This document shows, in pieces, positions 1 through 10,918 of a stretch of 64,000 nucleotides of DNA (position 1 is its first letter; every line of letters begins with the position of its first letter). Where the stretch lies: NCBI RefSeq assembly GCF_031877795.1, contig NC_133971.1, forward strand, positions 3,986,784 through 4,050,783, written 5' to 3'. Made by a program: the position numbers and the translations under genes. The stretch is from Strix aluco (lineage: Eukaryota > Chordata > Aves > Strigiformes > Strigidae). Below the pieces are notes generated by a model. The model made no database searches. It had not been told where the DNA came from and saw only the letters and a list, made by a program, of their open reading frames with translations.

Positions 1-1447
1 GAGCCAGTTAGCAATGCAAAGTGAGTGATAATGCACACATCAAATGCATGTGCATTTAGCCTTTTATTTCAGATGGACAACTAAAGGTAGAATGGAAAAA
101 CAGGTTTCCAACAATGGAGAATCAGCACCTCCAAATTTTAATTGCCTTTTCTAGACAACATTTTATTTAGGTCCTTGTTTAGAATAGCTAATAATACAGT
201 TGTGCTGGTGAAACACCATAGAGATCTGCTGGATTAAGCTAAGCCTAAAAGTTGTCACTCATTGTGTAATGACGCATTGAAAAATGAAAGTTAACAATTG
301 AAATTAAAAGAAAAGTTTGTGTTGTACTTTGGGTCCATGAAGTAGGTTTCAGAAAGATAATCTCTGCCTTTCTATGAATTTCCCTCTATTTCTCTGAAAT
401 ACTATGTTTTGTTCAGACACAGTAGTCGCCAGGAGCTCCCTAACCAGCAGTTCACAGATTTAATATTTTCCTTACTTATTTTTTTGTACAGCACGTCTTT
501 TAATCCTTTTCAAGTAACCAGGTAACCGTACGTTCCTTTTCTAGAACCAACAAGATTATGGTGTGTTTTGGGGGGGTTTTAAAACTGAATAATAGTAGTG
601 TGCTCAGAATTTTGCTGCAGCTGTAACCAGGTACTTCTATTAATTGTGTGTTTCAGAGCCTTATTTGTATAACGTATAGGTTTTCAGATCTTTCCAGATT
701 TCAGTTGTGTAACATCAGACCTTAAGTGACTCTACAGTAGTGTCTGGTGCAGCTGTTAGGATCACTGGGATTTCAAATATCTTTCCATATTAAAGTAAGG
801 AAAAGATTTAAAGGGAAAAAAAATCTTGGCCTAATTAAGAAGAGTGAACTAGATTTAACGATGAACAATTTATTGGCAGTTAATAGAGCTCATACATGGT
901 AGCCAGGAGCTAGATAATTTATCATTAAAAAGAATCTCCATTACATGTAAAATCCCTTTTCTCTTGATACAGTTAGTAACTGCACTTCACAATTACCATT
1001 TTTATAAGCCTGATTCACTGGCAAATGAAGCTGTATTTCAGAGAGCAGCAGCAAAACTTGTAGGTGCTGTGAATATTTAAATATGCAGGATCCAAGTTCT
1101 TTGTCAAGCAGTTTATGTACTCCTCTTCAGTCGACACTTCTGTGCAATCATGACCTTGATTCTCAAGGCTTCATAGTTCAGCCTCCAGTAACTTCGTTAT
1201 CCATCTGGAAAGCTCCTTAAAATGCTTCTGGTTAATGCAGTCAATAAAGTACATGGTAGGAAAGCACTCTGTGAACACCCAAGTATGCCCCAGATGCTTC
1301 AGCATCCTGCGCTTGCACAAGAGGCAAACTGCTGTTCCCATGATCGAAGTGGCAACCTCCAGCAAGCCACTGGGAACTGTGCTTGTGTGATTCAGGGTGG
1401 TTATGACAAGAATTAATTTGGCTTCTTGTTTTGCCTTTGTGATTCAG
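1..1447. other. Non-coding, AT-rich spacer
   Basis: I see no recognisable gene here. On the minus strand a 64-codon frame (1171-1365) is open, but it matches no family I know and has no partner exon that I can support. Several T- and A-rich runs are present. The last 30 bases end in a pyrimidine-rich stretch and CAG, which serves as the acceptor of the candidate exon starting at 1448. Confidence 0.5.
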
Positions 1448-1543
1448 AAGTGGAGAATTTTGCGCCCTACAAGTTGGTTGTCAAGATGTACGAGTGCAGA
1501 TGTGTCAATGTCACCAAGTCCGAAACTGTGAGGCTGCCTATTG
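1448..1543 (+). CDS. Candidate coding exon (unidentified), exon 1 of a possible pair
   Basis: A T/C-rich tract followed by CAG ends at 1447, and a GTAACC donor begins at 1544. Between them 96 bases are open, with two bases completing a codon, 31 full codons (starting VENFAPYKLVV, ending ETVRLPI) and one base left over. That phase fits exactly onto the segment at 1791-1875 when the 247-base GT-AG interval is removed. An alternative donor, CCA|GTAAGT at 1672, would give a 224-base exon, but its phase reads the downstream exon in a different open frame. I do not recognise the protein. Splice-like signals and open frames of this size occur by chance, so this is a suggestion only; it could also be a shadow of minus-strand sequence. 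Confidence 0.17.
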
Positions 1544-1790
1544 GTAACCATGCAGATCCAGACCTGAGCCTTTCTTTTTGGCAAGCAGGAGCTGGAAATG
1601 TGATTTCCAACTACCACAGAGGACAGAATCACAAAGACTTTTTGGTGATTCATCAGATGGCACATTTCCCAGTAAGTTGTACTCAGCTAATGCCCCAGCA
1701 TGGTGTTTTGACTTGAATTCCAGTTTGAACAGTTGTATTCATTTTCACGTATCACAGCCTAGCATTCCCCATGCTTTTCTTCCATCCCAG

Positions 1791-1875
1791 AAGTGGCTGC
1801 ATTTCAGTTGTCAAAAGTTTTGGATGAGCTTCACAAAACATCTTTGGATCTTTCAGTATCAGAGAAATTACATAC
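1791..1875 (+). CDS. Candidate coding exon (unidentified), exon 2 of a possible pair
   Basis: The segment follows a strong pyrimidine-rich acceptor ending TCCCAG at 1790 and is followed by the donor GTAAGG at 1876. In the frame set by the exon at 1448-1543 it reads 27 codons, VAAFQLSKVLDELHKTSLDL then SVSEKLH. The composition is protein-like and helix-like, with alternating Leu, Lys, Asp and Glu. The same frame resumes after a further CAG at 1922 (TDTFLTPKG, stop about 15 codons on), but that gap is only about 46 bases, too short for a normal vertebrate intron. No family was recognised. A decayed gene or chance are both possible. Confidence 0.17.
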
Positions 1876-2059
1876 GTAAGGGCATGGAGGAAATTTCCCA
1901 CTGAAATATCTGCTCTTGCAGAACTGACACCTTCCTGACACCCAAAGGAGCAGAACTACTCCCTTGGCTGTAGCTTATGGCTTTATTTTCATAAAGTGAA
2001 GACTGTTGAAACTGGAAAACCGAAGCATTAGCTCACTGTACCATCTACTGTCCTCATGA

Positions 2060-2329
2060 ATGGATAACATAAGCATAAACAGGGTGGTTTCTCTGGGGAA
2101 GGGAAAGATGAAGAGAAATCGCTCTCTTGGCCCTTCTTCAGATGAGCAGAAGAAAACTGGAGTAATTCCTAGTTTTCCTAGTTGGGAAATCTAAAAAATC
2201 TTTGGGATTTCTGGAGGCAGGGATATACCTCTTCACAGAAACTTGCAACTCCAACACATTTTCCAGCATGGTTTCTCCAGACATCGTCCTCCTCCAGTTA
2301 AGGAAGAAGGTAATTTCACTCTGCAGTAA
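2060..2329 (+). pseudogene. Possible decayed reading frame with one internal stop
   Basis: From an ATG at 2060 a frame runs 44 codons to TAA (2192-2194), then stays open for another 44 codons to TAA at 2327. The first part contains a Lys/Arg-rich patch (GKGKMKRNRSLGPSSDEQKK). The second contains HGFSRHRPPPVKEEG just before a donor-like GAAG|GTAATT at 2310. Two consecutive open blocks in one frame, broken by a single stop, could be an old coding sequence. I recognise no family, a TGA stop precedes the ATG directly, and the minus strand of the neighbouring bases is equally open, so chance is a serious alternative. Confidence 0.1.
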
Positions 2330-5300
2330 GGTAACCTATGTAAAGCAGTGCTGAAAGCAGCAACTTTGTCTTATCTGGACATTTGGAGCCAATGCTGAGG
2401 ACAGCAGCATAACCTGTGAGCTTGATGAATAGAGGTCTTCTCTGCTCACAGAGAACAGAAGATGGGCTACCTTCCAGAAAACTGCATCTGCTGATAAACA
2501 CATTACTTCCTTTTGGACGTTGCTTCATCATTTCTTGAAGGGGATTTGAGGAACCTTACAGTCCATTCAGCTGGAGGGTCCTGGTGATCAAGACACATGA
2601 GTCCTATTGTCTGACTCTTTCTGTGCTTCTTTTCTTTCAAGCAGATCTTTGAGGTCTCTAAGTGTGAATGTGCAATGCCACTGTTCAGCACTATTATCCA
2701 GTGGTGAGAAAGCGATGAAAGCTAGGATCAGAGCAAAGCAGTGGGTGGCTTGAGACGTTTTTTAAGAGCGAGGTCCAAAATCGTAAAAAAGCTTTCATAA
2801 GATCATTTAAAAGCAATCCTGCTGCTAGCTGGCTTCTCGCTTGCCTAGAGAAGGCCACAGTCCAGCAACTTCAGCAAAGGTAACGTGGTGCCACCATAGG
2901 ACAATGAGAACATTTGCAGAACTACTGGTTCTGCTTGCTGACAGAAGGTGGGAAGAAAGTCCCATGCAGAGAGAAACAGCCAGATAAAGGCAGCTTTTTA
3001 ATCCCATCTGATGGAAAGAGTGAAACATGTGTGCCCGCTGCTGGTTTTTGGTCCTCAATATGAATGGAGGGGCATGGATGCAACAAGGTTCTTCTTTGTG
3101 GAGATCTCCAGGTTCAGGACACCTGCACTAGCACCCTTTTTTTACAGAGTGCAAGACAAGGGCAAGAGCAGAAGCTCCTTGGGCCATCTGAGTGCACAAG
3201 GCACCAACACCAAGTGGCACATTTCACAATTTGTACGAACTCGGGTTAGCATCCCCATAAAGAAACTGTTCACTGTCAAAGATCAGGATGACTCAGTCTC
3301 TGGTGGGACATATCTTTGACCTACAGTCCTGTGACAATTCTCTGAGTATGGCGAGAGGTGTGAACCATGCTGTTACTTTTACAAAATCCCCTTTTAGACA
3401 CATTAGATTCACTTGATTTACTGCTTGCTAGCTGCTGTGGTACAGCATGGTGGATATGGGCCTGCCGTACAGTACAAAATGGGGTCCTTCAGGCTGTCTT
3501 TGTGGTCAGCTCCAGAGCTTTTCTGGCTCATAACCCCTGTCACAGCTGCAGTACAAAAAATAGACTTCTGGGAGGAGAGCTTAGGTGTTCAGACTCCTAA
3601 GCATCCAAAATGTCACATTTCTATCAGCTGTTTGGTATTTATAAGGATGTTTGCAAGATTAAATTATATTTTAAACACATTTTCCATCACAATACTTAAC
3701 TGAGGGGAAAAAAAATGTTCTTCAAATAAAAAAATTACTATTTTTCTTCATTTAAGTCTTACCTTTAAAAAATGAGTATCTGTCAACAGGCTGCAAGGTT
3801 GTTTTCAAAGGGTAACAATTCTAACTTTCTTGTTATACAATACTGGCAGAATACGTATTTTAGAGGTCTAACATAATCAGAGATAATTAATATCATCAAG
3901 GTAATATGAGACAAACAGCTGCATCAATCTACGCAGAGATGACTGATGCAACAAATGAGGTGAACACAGGTCAGCCACAAAAACAGTCACTGGCAACAGT
4001 GGCCCATGGAAATTCAGATCTTGAAAGACTATCTGAATCTAAATTTCCAACCAGACTGCATTTTCCCCTTTGCTCTGCATTTAAAGATCTCACTCTTTTA
4101 ATATATAATTTTACAATAATTTATGAAAATGGAAAGCAATGTAGAATGCAATCAATCATTCATACTTCTGAATGAAAACCCAGAAATAGCAATGCTGTTC
4201 TGCAACTCTGTCAAGAACTGCTGCTGACATCATATTCGTCCTGCCATCCTGATGAACTTTTTGCCTCATCAGCAACTAAAATAAGCTTTTACTTCACAAA
4301 AGCTTTACATTTAATTGTGGGTTTCAGACATTTATAGGAAGGGAGGGAGGAAATATGATTTGTAAACATATTACAAGTCTGTGTTAATTCTTTCCTTTGA
4401 TCCAGCTCAACATTGCTTTCCATGGTAATGGGACAAGGAAAAAGATTATAATATTAATAATAATAACAGAAAAAAAAATGTAAATGCTCAAAAATTCAGA
4501 ATTCCTTGTCAAAAATGAGAGATTAGAGTTTCAAAGAAAGTCATTTCAGCATTTTCCCAACCTAGAGTTATTGTTTTGGAAAAGTCCAGCATGTTCTGTT
4601 CTGACATTCTTAAACTGGAATGTTTCACTGTGACTTCAAAAAAGGCTAAGGAGAATTACTGCACATTAAACTATTAAACATTAGAACAAACAACTCATGA
4701 GGGTACCCCATAAATTAAAATTTTCTCTGAAATAAAACAAAATCCCTCATTTTGTTTTCACTCAGTTCTTGAGTTTTTTCCTAGTTCTGTTACCAGCCAG
4801 AAATTATTTACCCAGTTTCATAGTTAATGGAGCAGCATAGATGCTTTAATCCTACTAAGCTCCCCAGCACAAGGAGAAGATGCCATGGTGAATCCCTACC
4901 TGAGCAAAATCTACAGGAAGCGTAGGACAAGCTATGGCCCTGCCAAGTGTGAGACAGGAACATCACCTGGACAGCATCAGGTAGATAAGACAATCCAGGA
5001 TATTTCCTGATCTGTCATGCCAAGGAGGGGTATAATTTGCAGACAGCCTGTACTAGGGTTCCTTTTAAGTGCTTTTAAGGAGATTTTAGTTAAGCAAGAG
5101 ATACCGTCTATCCAGTGTGAATGCATGGACCAAGTCTCAAAATAAAGCAACCTTTTTAAACAATAGTGCTCTCTCCTTTAGCGTATCCTGTGAGTCTGAA
5201 GCTAATAAAGATTTTCCACTGGCAGGGAGGTGTTTTGAATCAGGCCCTGCATGTGAGACAAAATCAGAGCCTGAGCAGTTCAGGAAAAAGCAGTCTGCCT

Positions 5301-6279
5301 GAAAAGTAGTGCACTCACATATTGAGAAACACTTTAATCCTTTCACAGTTTCCTTGGACTCACTCCATTTCATTTCACTTAAGAAAATCTACCATTGGAT
5401 AGATGGTGCTCATATAAACAAAAGTTTTTTTGTTTTGTTTTCCTTCATATTACTATTGATCCTTTTCATTCACAATTTTCAAATCCTTTTAGTTGAGTAA
5501 ATTGCTTTCAACAGTCTAAATTTTCCTGATATTTCTTCTACTCTACAGAGATTTGGCAGATCAATTCTTCATAAGATCAGTGTCTTGCCCTAACTGATTT
5601 CCAACTCTATATATTAGGTTAGTGAACGCCAAAAAAAGAAACATTCACAGAACTGCTTTGTTGATGCTCTCGGTTCAGGAAGTTGATAGAATGAAGATGT
5701 GATACAAGCCTCCAGTCTTACTCTATCAAAGTAAGCAAATGTATCTGCTTTTGATGAACAGTTTGACGATGCGATTGCAAAGCAAATGTCATTATTTTCA
5801 GATAATTCTTACATAAACGAAGCCCTGTCTCCCTGGGAAAGGAGAAAATGATGGGAATCTTATTTTAAAAAAAACATTAAATATTAGCTAGCTATAACTT
5901 TAAATACTAAGCCTAGGTATATAAATAGAACTAGCAGAAAATTTTCCATTAAATATATCAACTTCCTTCTAAAATTGTTCAGTTTGCAAAGCCTTGGTCA
6001 AAAATTCTTAAGTTATCTAAACATATGTGAAGTCAAGGAGAGAGCAAAGAAGTAAGCGATCGTATTTATAGCAGGATCACTGGAAAATTATAGAAAGAAA
6101 AAGAAAATATGTTTTGCCAGATTTTGAAAGGAAATTTTCTATCGTCTCCCATTTTCCAAAGGAGAAAAAAATAACCCTCTGACCAACTGTAATTACTGTA
6201 ATATCTCCACTGTAAGGAATCCTCATAAGATCGGGAAGAAGTGTAATGATTTGGGGGCAAAAGAGTATAATCAGGCTTT

Positions 6280-6295
6280 AAAAAAAAAAAAAAAA
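6280..6295. repeat. Poly(A) tract, 16 bases
   Basis: An uninterrupted run of A. No identifiable retroposed body lies upstream, so I treat it as a simple homopolymer. Confidence 0.85.
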
Positions 6296-6909
6296 CAACT
6301 GTAAAAGGAAAGTTCTTTGCCACAGAGCAGAGCAACTGAAGGTGGGGTCTGGGCACTATGACTTGCTAGGCACTGTTTCTTCTCTAACACTATCATTAGA
6401 CGTGTGACACACATGTGACATACTGGCCCTGGAGAAAATACATTTTGCAACACTCCATGATGACAGAGAAAATCAGACTGCAAGATGGAAAAAGCCATGA
6501 AGTGAATAGCCACGCACGGAGTTTGAATATTCACCCCCAGAAGAGAGCTATATATTGGAAGCAGGGAGATACTGTCATATCCGAATGAGCATCTGGTCTG
6601 CTTCCTCCATCCTCTTTGTGAGAGTCTGGAAATCAAACATGCTGAGACAATAAAACCTCTCATTCTATCAGCTTCTGTATAGGAAAGCTGAAACCTTTCA
6701 GCATGAAGGAGAATAATGAGCAGATCAAAGGGTGACCTGTTATGAACAGGATGGAAATACAAGACACGTATCACACAGATGAAGTCTTGCTATGTAAACT
6801 TTCACTGTACTTCGCTGTCATGAACTGGCCTGCTGCATAGCACGGGTTCCAGGGAAATCTTTTGATGTGAATCATTTCTCTGAGACTTGTACACAGTGGC
6901 CATCTGCTG

Positions 6910-6927
6910 AAAAAAAAAAAAAAAAAA
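6910..6927. repeat. Poly(A) tract, 18 bases
   Basis: An uninterrupted A-run following CTG. Neither flank shows a SINE or processed-gene body that I recognise. Confidence 0.85.
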
Positions 6928-8593
6928 GGAATTATATTCGTTTATGCATGTGCATCGAGGATCTGCAAAGCTCAGGCTTGGCAAGCACCTATTGCTGAAT
7001 TCACCCAAATGTCGGTGAGTAGATCTGCAGAGAGCTGTGCATTCCCTGTTAACGGTGAATTAATGCTTCAAGCTAATGCCTTTTGGACAGTGTCTTGCAC
7101 AGTAAACAGCCAGGGATGAAACAGATATCTGTGCCTGTGTAGGGTCATAATAAAGGGAAAAGCAAGCAACTGTGGTTATCACAGAGTAATTGGAGCATTT
7201 ACCAAGGATGATGCATCGTGCCACTCAGTTTTATTCTCAGACTTTTCAGCAGCAACTCATGGTCAGTAGCATGAAAGACTGAACGTAAAAGAAATATTAT
7301 GTCTTACTCCATGGCCAAAATGATAAGTCAGCAGAATGAGCCCAGTCCTGCACTCCAGCCTGTGCATAAATGAATGTGGATATTGCAAAGGACATCTGTC
7401 AAAACTTCTTCAGTCTTCTTTTGAAAAAACAGCTCAAAATAAGTGGCACCTGGAAGCTTCAAGAGATCATTTCTTGTGCAGGCCACTAGTAATCACTTTC
7501 CTTATGGAAGCCATTCTATGCTGACATGATATTTTAATGCCAGAAGGAGTCAGTAATGATGCCAGTGTTTGCTCTATGGATGGAACCAGGAGACAGCGAT
7601 TCCTGACTCCATCAGTCTTCAAGGGGTCTGTAGACAACACTGGCTAAAGCTCCTGCTGAGAAACTGGTCACCAGCAGAAACGTCTCGGCTACCACAGAGG
7701 TGCAATTCCAGACTGTCATTCTCTATGTATATCAGAAACACAAGGAAAACAACATACTTAATTATATTAGCTTTGTTTATTGCCTGTTTGTCTACCTGTT
7801 ACTCCAGCTGGAGGAAACTGATGTATGAGGAACCTCCTTTTATGACTGACTAGCAGTTAGTTTTGTATGTGCCTTCTTGGGAGCATCACTGAACTGCATT
7901 TCAACTTCTTTCAGCTCTCCACCCGAGTCAGCTGTAACAGCTGCAAAAACCAGCTTTTTGTGCTTTCCAAATACTGACCTTGGATTATTGACACTGCTGA
8001 AAACTTTTGCCAGTTTTCTGTAGATCTTGGGGTTCTTTCACCTTATGTTCATTCAAATTGTAAATAACACAGATACAATATCTTGCTTTGAATACTGTGG
8101 ATGCTCAAGATGTTCAGGTCATGACTGACTGAGATTATACAGCTTCTTCAGTATAGCTCAGTAAGCCTTCCAACGGAGACCAAACATAGCCATGACTCCT
8201 CAGTACAGCCTGATAGTCTTGCAGCTGCATTCTGTTTCTCAGTTTTAATACACATTGTGCACCAGAAAAATGAAAACAATTATGCAGCTAATTCCCAAAC
8301 TAGCCAATTTCTTGGTCTGCTGTTTGGGCGTCTAATGCCTGGCTCTTTTACTCCTTCTGAAGTTATCTGTAAAAACATGCAAAATAATCCTAACTCTGAC
8401 ACTACCATCCACATCTGCTTCCACTAGAATGAAAACCTCTCTAGGAATCAATGAGGCGCACACAGAGGGTCTAATTAAACCCCTATGCCATTTCCTTTGA
8501 AACTGTCAAACTGCAGTTCTTATCTTGTATTCATTCACCCCCAGTGGTGGTGCGGTAATTTTAGCAGGGGTGTACTTAAGCAATAAGACAGGG

Positions 8594-8612
8594 CAGCATG
8601 ACAGTCATGCTG
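8594..8612. repeat. 19-bp near-perfect palindrome
   Basis: CAGCATGAC, one spacer base, then GTCATGCTG: two perfect 9-bp arms. The centre (TGACAGTCA) is related to AP-1 and TALE-homeodomain half-site pairs. A regulatory role is inference only. Confidence 0.6.
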
Positions 8613-9794
8613 AGATTGCACCATACGTTGAATTGTTAGATTGAAAACTGAAGACCAGGGACCCCAGACACTCAAGAAGTTCTCGTGCATGTATAAGAAA
8701 TACTGGTGTGCCTGAAGGATGTTGTAAACTAGTCCTGTGTGTCTGGGAAGAAGTCGTGGAGAAAAATGAAATCGAATAACATGGGGTTAATATATTTTAT
8801 TCCAACATAAGCACTTCAGACTACAAAGGTGGCCACCCTGGCTCAGAAGAGAGGTGCGTCCAGCCTGTTACCTGCTGTCACTGGTGGTGGGAAATTGGTG
8901 TCTGCTGGTGGTGGTTCAGAGATAATGTCCTTATCATTAGTAACCCTGATCCTAAAATCCCTTACAATGCATGAATGTAATAGAAATGCTCTTAAACAAT
9001 CATTTGAGGTTAAGAAATCACCAATTTAAGATGATTCAGGTTTTATTTTACTATTTATCTAGAAAAGAGGCATAGAACCACATGCCCACTTCTTCATTTG
9101 AGCTTTTGAGGAACATCTCTGTGCTGACTGGGCTCAATGAGTTTACCACTAATGTATACTCATGCCACCACAACCACATTACTTCTTTAATTAATGTTAC
9201 AGTGACAGAAGTATTCACTTCATTTTTTTTTTTCCTTTTCAGGATTGTTTATCATTTTCCTGTGTGATATAAACACTGACAATGTGTCTTTTACTATCTT
9301 CCCCCAGTAAGCAGATGTGGACAGTCGACTTCTGTAACATCAGAAGCATATCTGGAGCTATTCTTTTATCTGTTTCTCGTGAATCCAGGTGCCTCTTGAG
9401 GACAACCTGCTTCTGTTGATTGCCTTGCTTTGCATTACTTCTTTTACAGTTTTTACTGTGAACTTTCACGGGGATCTATACACAGCTGTGAACTGCTTTC
9501 TTACAACATCAAGAGGCCATGAATTGAAATGTATTAAATACCATTCATAAGCTGCTGTCACCTGTTTTGAATGCTCTTAGGACACCAAATAAAGTAACCA
9601 ATAAATTATCTAACCATATGCATAACCTGTAAAGCAAATACCATGTGTTAAGGACTCAGAGATTTATTTCTGTGTACTTTACTGTGAAGGCCAAAAACTA
9701 GGAAATCAGTTTTAGAGAAACAACCTACGCTACAAAATTCCTAGGATCAGCAAGCTTGAAATTTTCTATTTTGCAATGCTTTTTCAAATCATTT
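8613..9794. other. Non-coding spacer
   Basis: No gene or repeat family is recognised. Short open frames lie at 8829-9029 and 9082-9267 (plus) and 9239-9469 (minus), with no support beyond being open. A T-rich run lies near 9222-9235. Confidence 0.4.
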
Positions 9795-9905
9795 CATAAT
9801 TTTTGCCTCAGTTTCCTGCTGTGTAAAATGAAGTTATTATTTTCTACCAAACTTACAAAAATGATGTATGGATTCTTTATTGTATGTATGGTGCTTTGAA
9901 AACCT
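9795..9905 (+). mobile_element. Ancient MIR-like (CORE-SINE) relic
   Basis: The text around 9803-9840 (GCCTCAGTTTCCTG followed by GTAAAATGAAG) matches the well-known MIR motif of 'cctcagtttcc ... tgtaaaatg'. Some 50 bases downstream GGTGCTTTGAAAACC resembles the MIR 3' part. MIR elements are non-autonomous SINEs mobilised by LINE machinery early in amniote or mammalian history, and only old fossils remain in birds. Divergence is high and ends are approximate. Confidence 0.5.
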
Positions 9906-10540
9906 AATTTAAGACTATTTAGATATTATATGGATGTGGCTAAATAGATTTTCCTCAGAAAACATTAGTAGACATCCGTGGAAATTCTGACAGAGTGAAG
10001 GAAAAGGATTAAAAAAAAAAAATCCCTACTATTTCAGCAGCGAAAAACATTTTATTTGTGTATACAGGGACTTTCTAGAAGCACTAGACCACAACTGTTT
10101 AAAGTTTTGAGTCTTGCTCTGCTTCCAGTAAAGTCGATGACTGATTCCAGTGTGAACATATTGCTGAGGATTTTTGAGTATTCAGCTTTGAAAAATAGAA
10201 ACTAATTGAAATCCTTATAAGGAGAAAATAATAACTCTGCAGTTGTGCAGCCATCTCACATAAGGATCGGTTATTACAGTTCGCGGCATCGTGTGGAATC
10301 CCACTGCAAGGAGACATTTGTCAACAGACTCTACTGCACATTGGCCATATCCGAGGTATTTTACATCAATATTCATGGATAACTATGGAGTCCAACTCAC
10401 TGCCGCCACTATGCAACAGCCTGACTGTACCCAGCTGAATTTGGCGAACAGAGTATCTGTAATGTCTTAAAAACAAATGAGCTTACTAGGATGTAAGCTG
10501 GTTAATGATTAAAAATAATTGGTTATGCAATTAGTCTGTG
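9906..10540. other. Non-coding spacer
   Basis: No gene recognised. A 72-codon minus-strand frame (10099-10317) is open but shows no family resemblance. AT-rich, with an A-run near 10011-10022. Confidence 0.4.
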
Positions 10541-10561
10541 TTTGCATGAAATGCATGCAAA
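10541..10561. promoter_or_regulatory. Octamer-like inverted repeat (possible dimeric POU site)
   Basis: TTTGCATG, five spacer bases (AAATG), then CATGCAAA. Each arm is an ATGCAAA-type POU half site, and the spacing is similar to the palindromic octamer-factor elements (PORE/MORE type) that bind POU dimers. Further homeodomain-like cores (TTAATGATT, AATTGG, ATGCAATTAG) lie within the 40 bases upstream. The sequence match is direct; enhancer function is inference. Confidence 0.35.
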
Positions 10562-10851
10562 ATATATGCAGATCTCAAGATAACACCTGAATTACCTAGA
10601 GAGAGACAAAATAATGCAAAACTTGTTAAGAGCTCTGTTCTTTTAATAAGAATGCTGTTGAGTACTGAAATATTCTTGGTGTGTTATTCTACTTCTGGCA
10701 GAAAAACACAGTTTCTTGGCTGAATTCCCAAATATTAAGTTAGAAAACACTTGACATTGTGTGTGACTGGACTCAATTTCAGCACAGTATAAAAGTATTC
10801 AAGTACTTATTTTTAGGTTTGCCATATTAATAAAGTAATAAGATTTTTCAG
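10562..10851. other. Non-coding AT-rich sequence
   Basis: No gene recognised. The segment ends in ATTTTTCAG, which acts as the acceptor of the candidate exon at 10852. Confidence 0.4.
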
Positions 10852-10918
10852 CATGGACAGCAAATACCTGGGGCATCTGGAAGGACTTCTGTATCAGTAT
10901 CTAGACTGCATAGGGAAG
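10852..10918 (+). CDS. Candidate small exon (unidentified)
   Basis: A TTTTTCAG acceptor ends at 10851 and a good AAG|GTATGG donor begins at 10919. The ATG at 10853 gives exactly 22 codons to the donor, beginning MDSKYLGHLEGLLYQYLD and ending CIGK. A second frame is open as well and the third is closed. The upstream pyrimidine tract is weak (TTTTT only). I recognise no protein, and a non-coding exon or chance is at least as likely. Confidence 0.14.

Larger units (their letters stand above)
2330..8593. other. Non-coding spacer without recognisable genes
   Basis: This stretch is AT-rich with scattered open frames of 60-170 codons on both strands, none resembling a known family. The longest (6271-6774, minus) is closed by phenylalanine codons that are simply an A-run read on the other strand. 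Two long A-runs (6280-6295 and 6910-6927) stand out. A plus-strand frame at 3011-3319 (102 codons) has mixed composition but no splice context that I can support. I see no CR1, LTR or RNA gene here. Confidence 0.45.

Noticed and set aside
1171..1665. Two minus-strand frames opposite the candidate exons, with protein-like text
   Set aside because: They cannot be joined without stops and match no family; kept only as an alternative reading of the locus.
6271..6774. 167-codon open frame (minus)
   Set aside because: It ends in a phenylalanine run encoded by a poly(A) tract on the other strand; the rest resembles nothing known.
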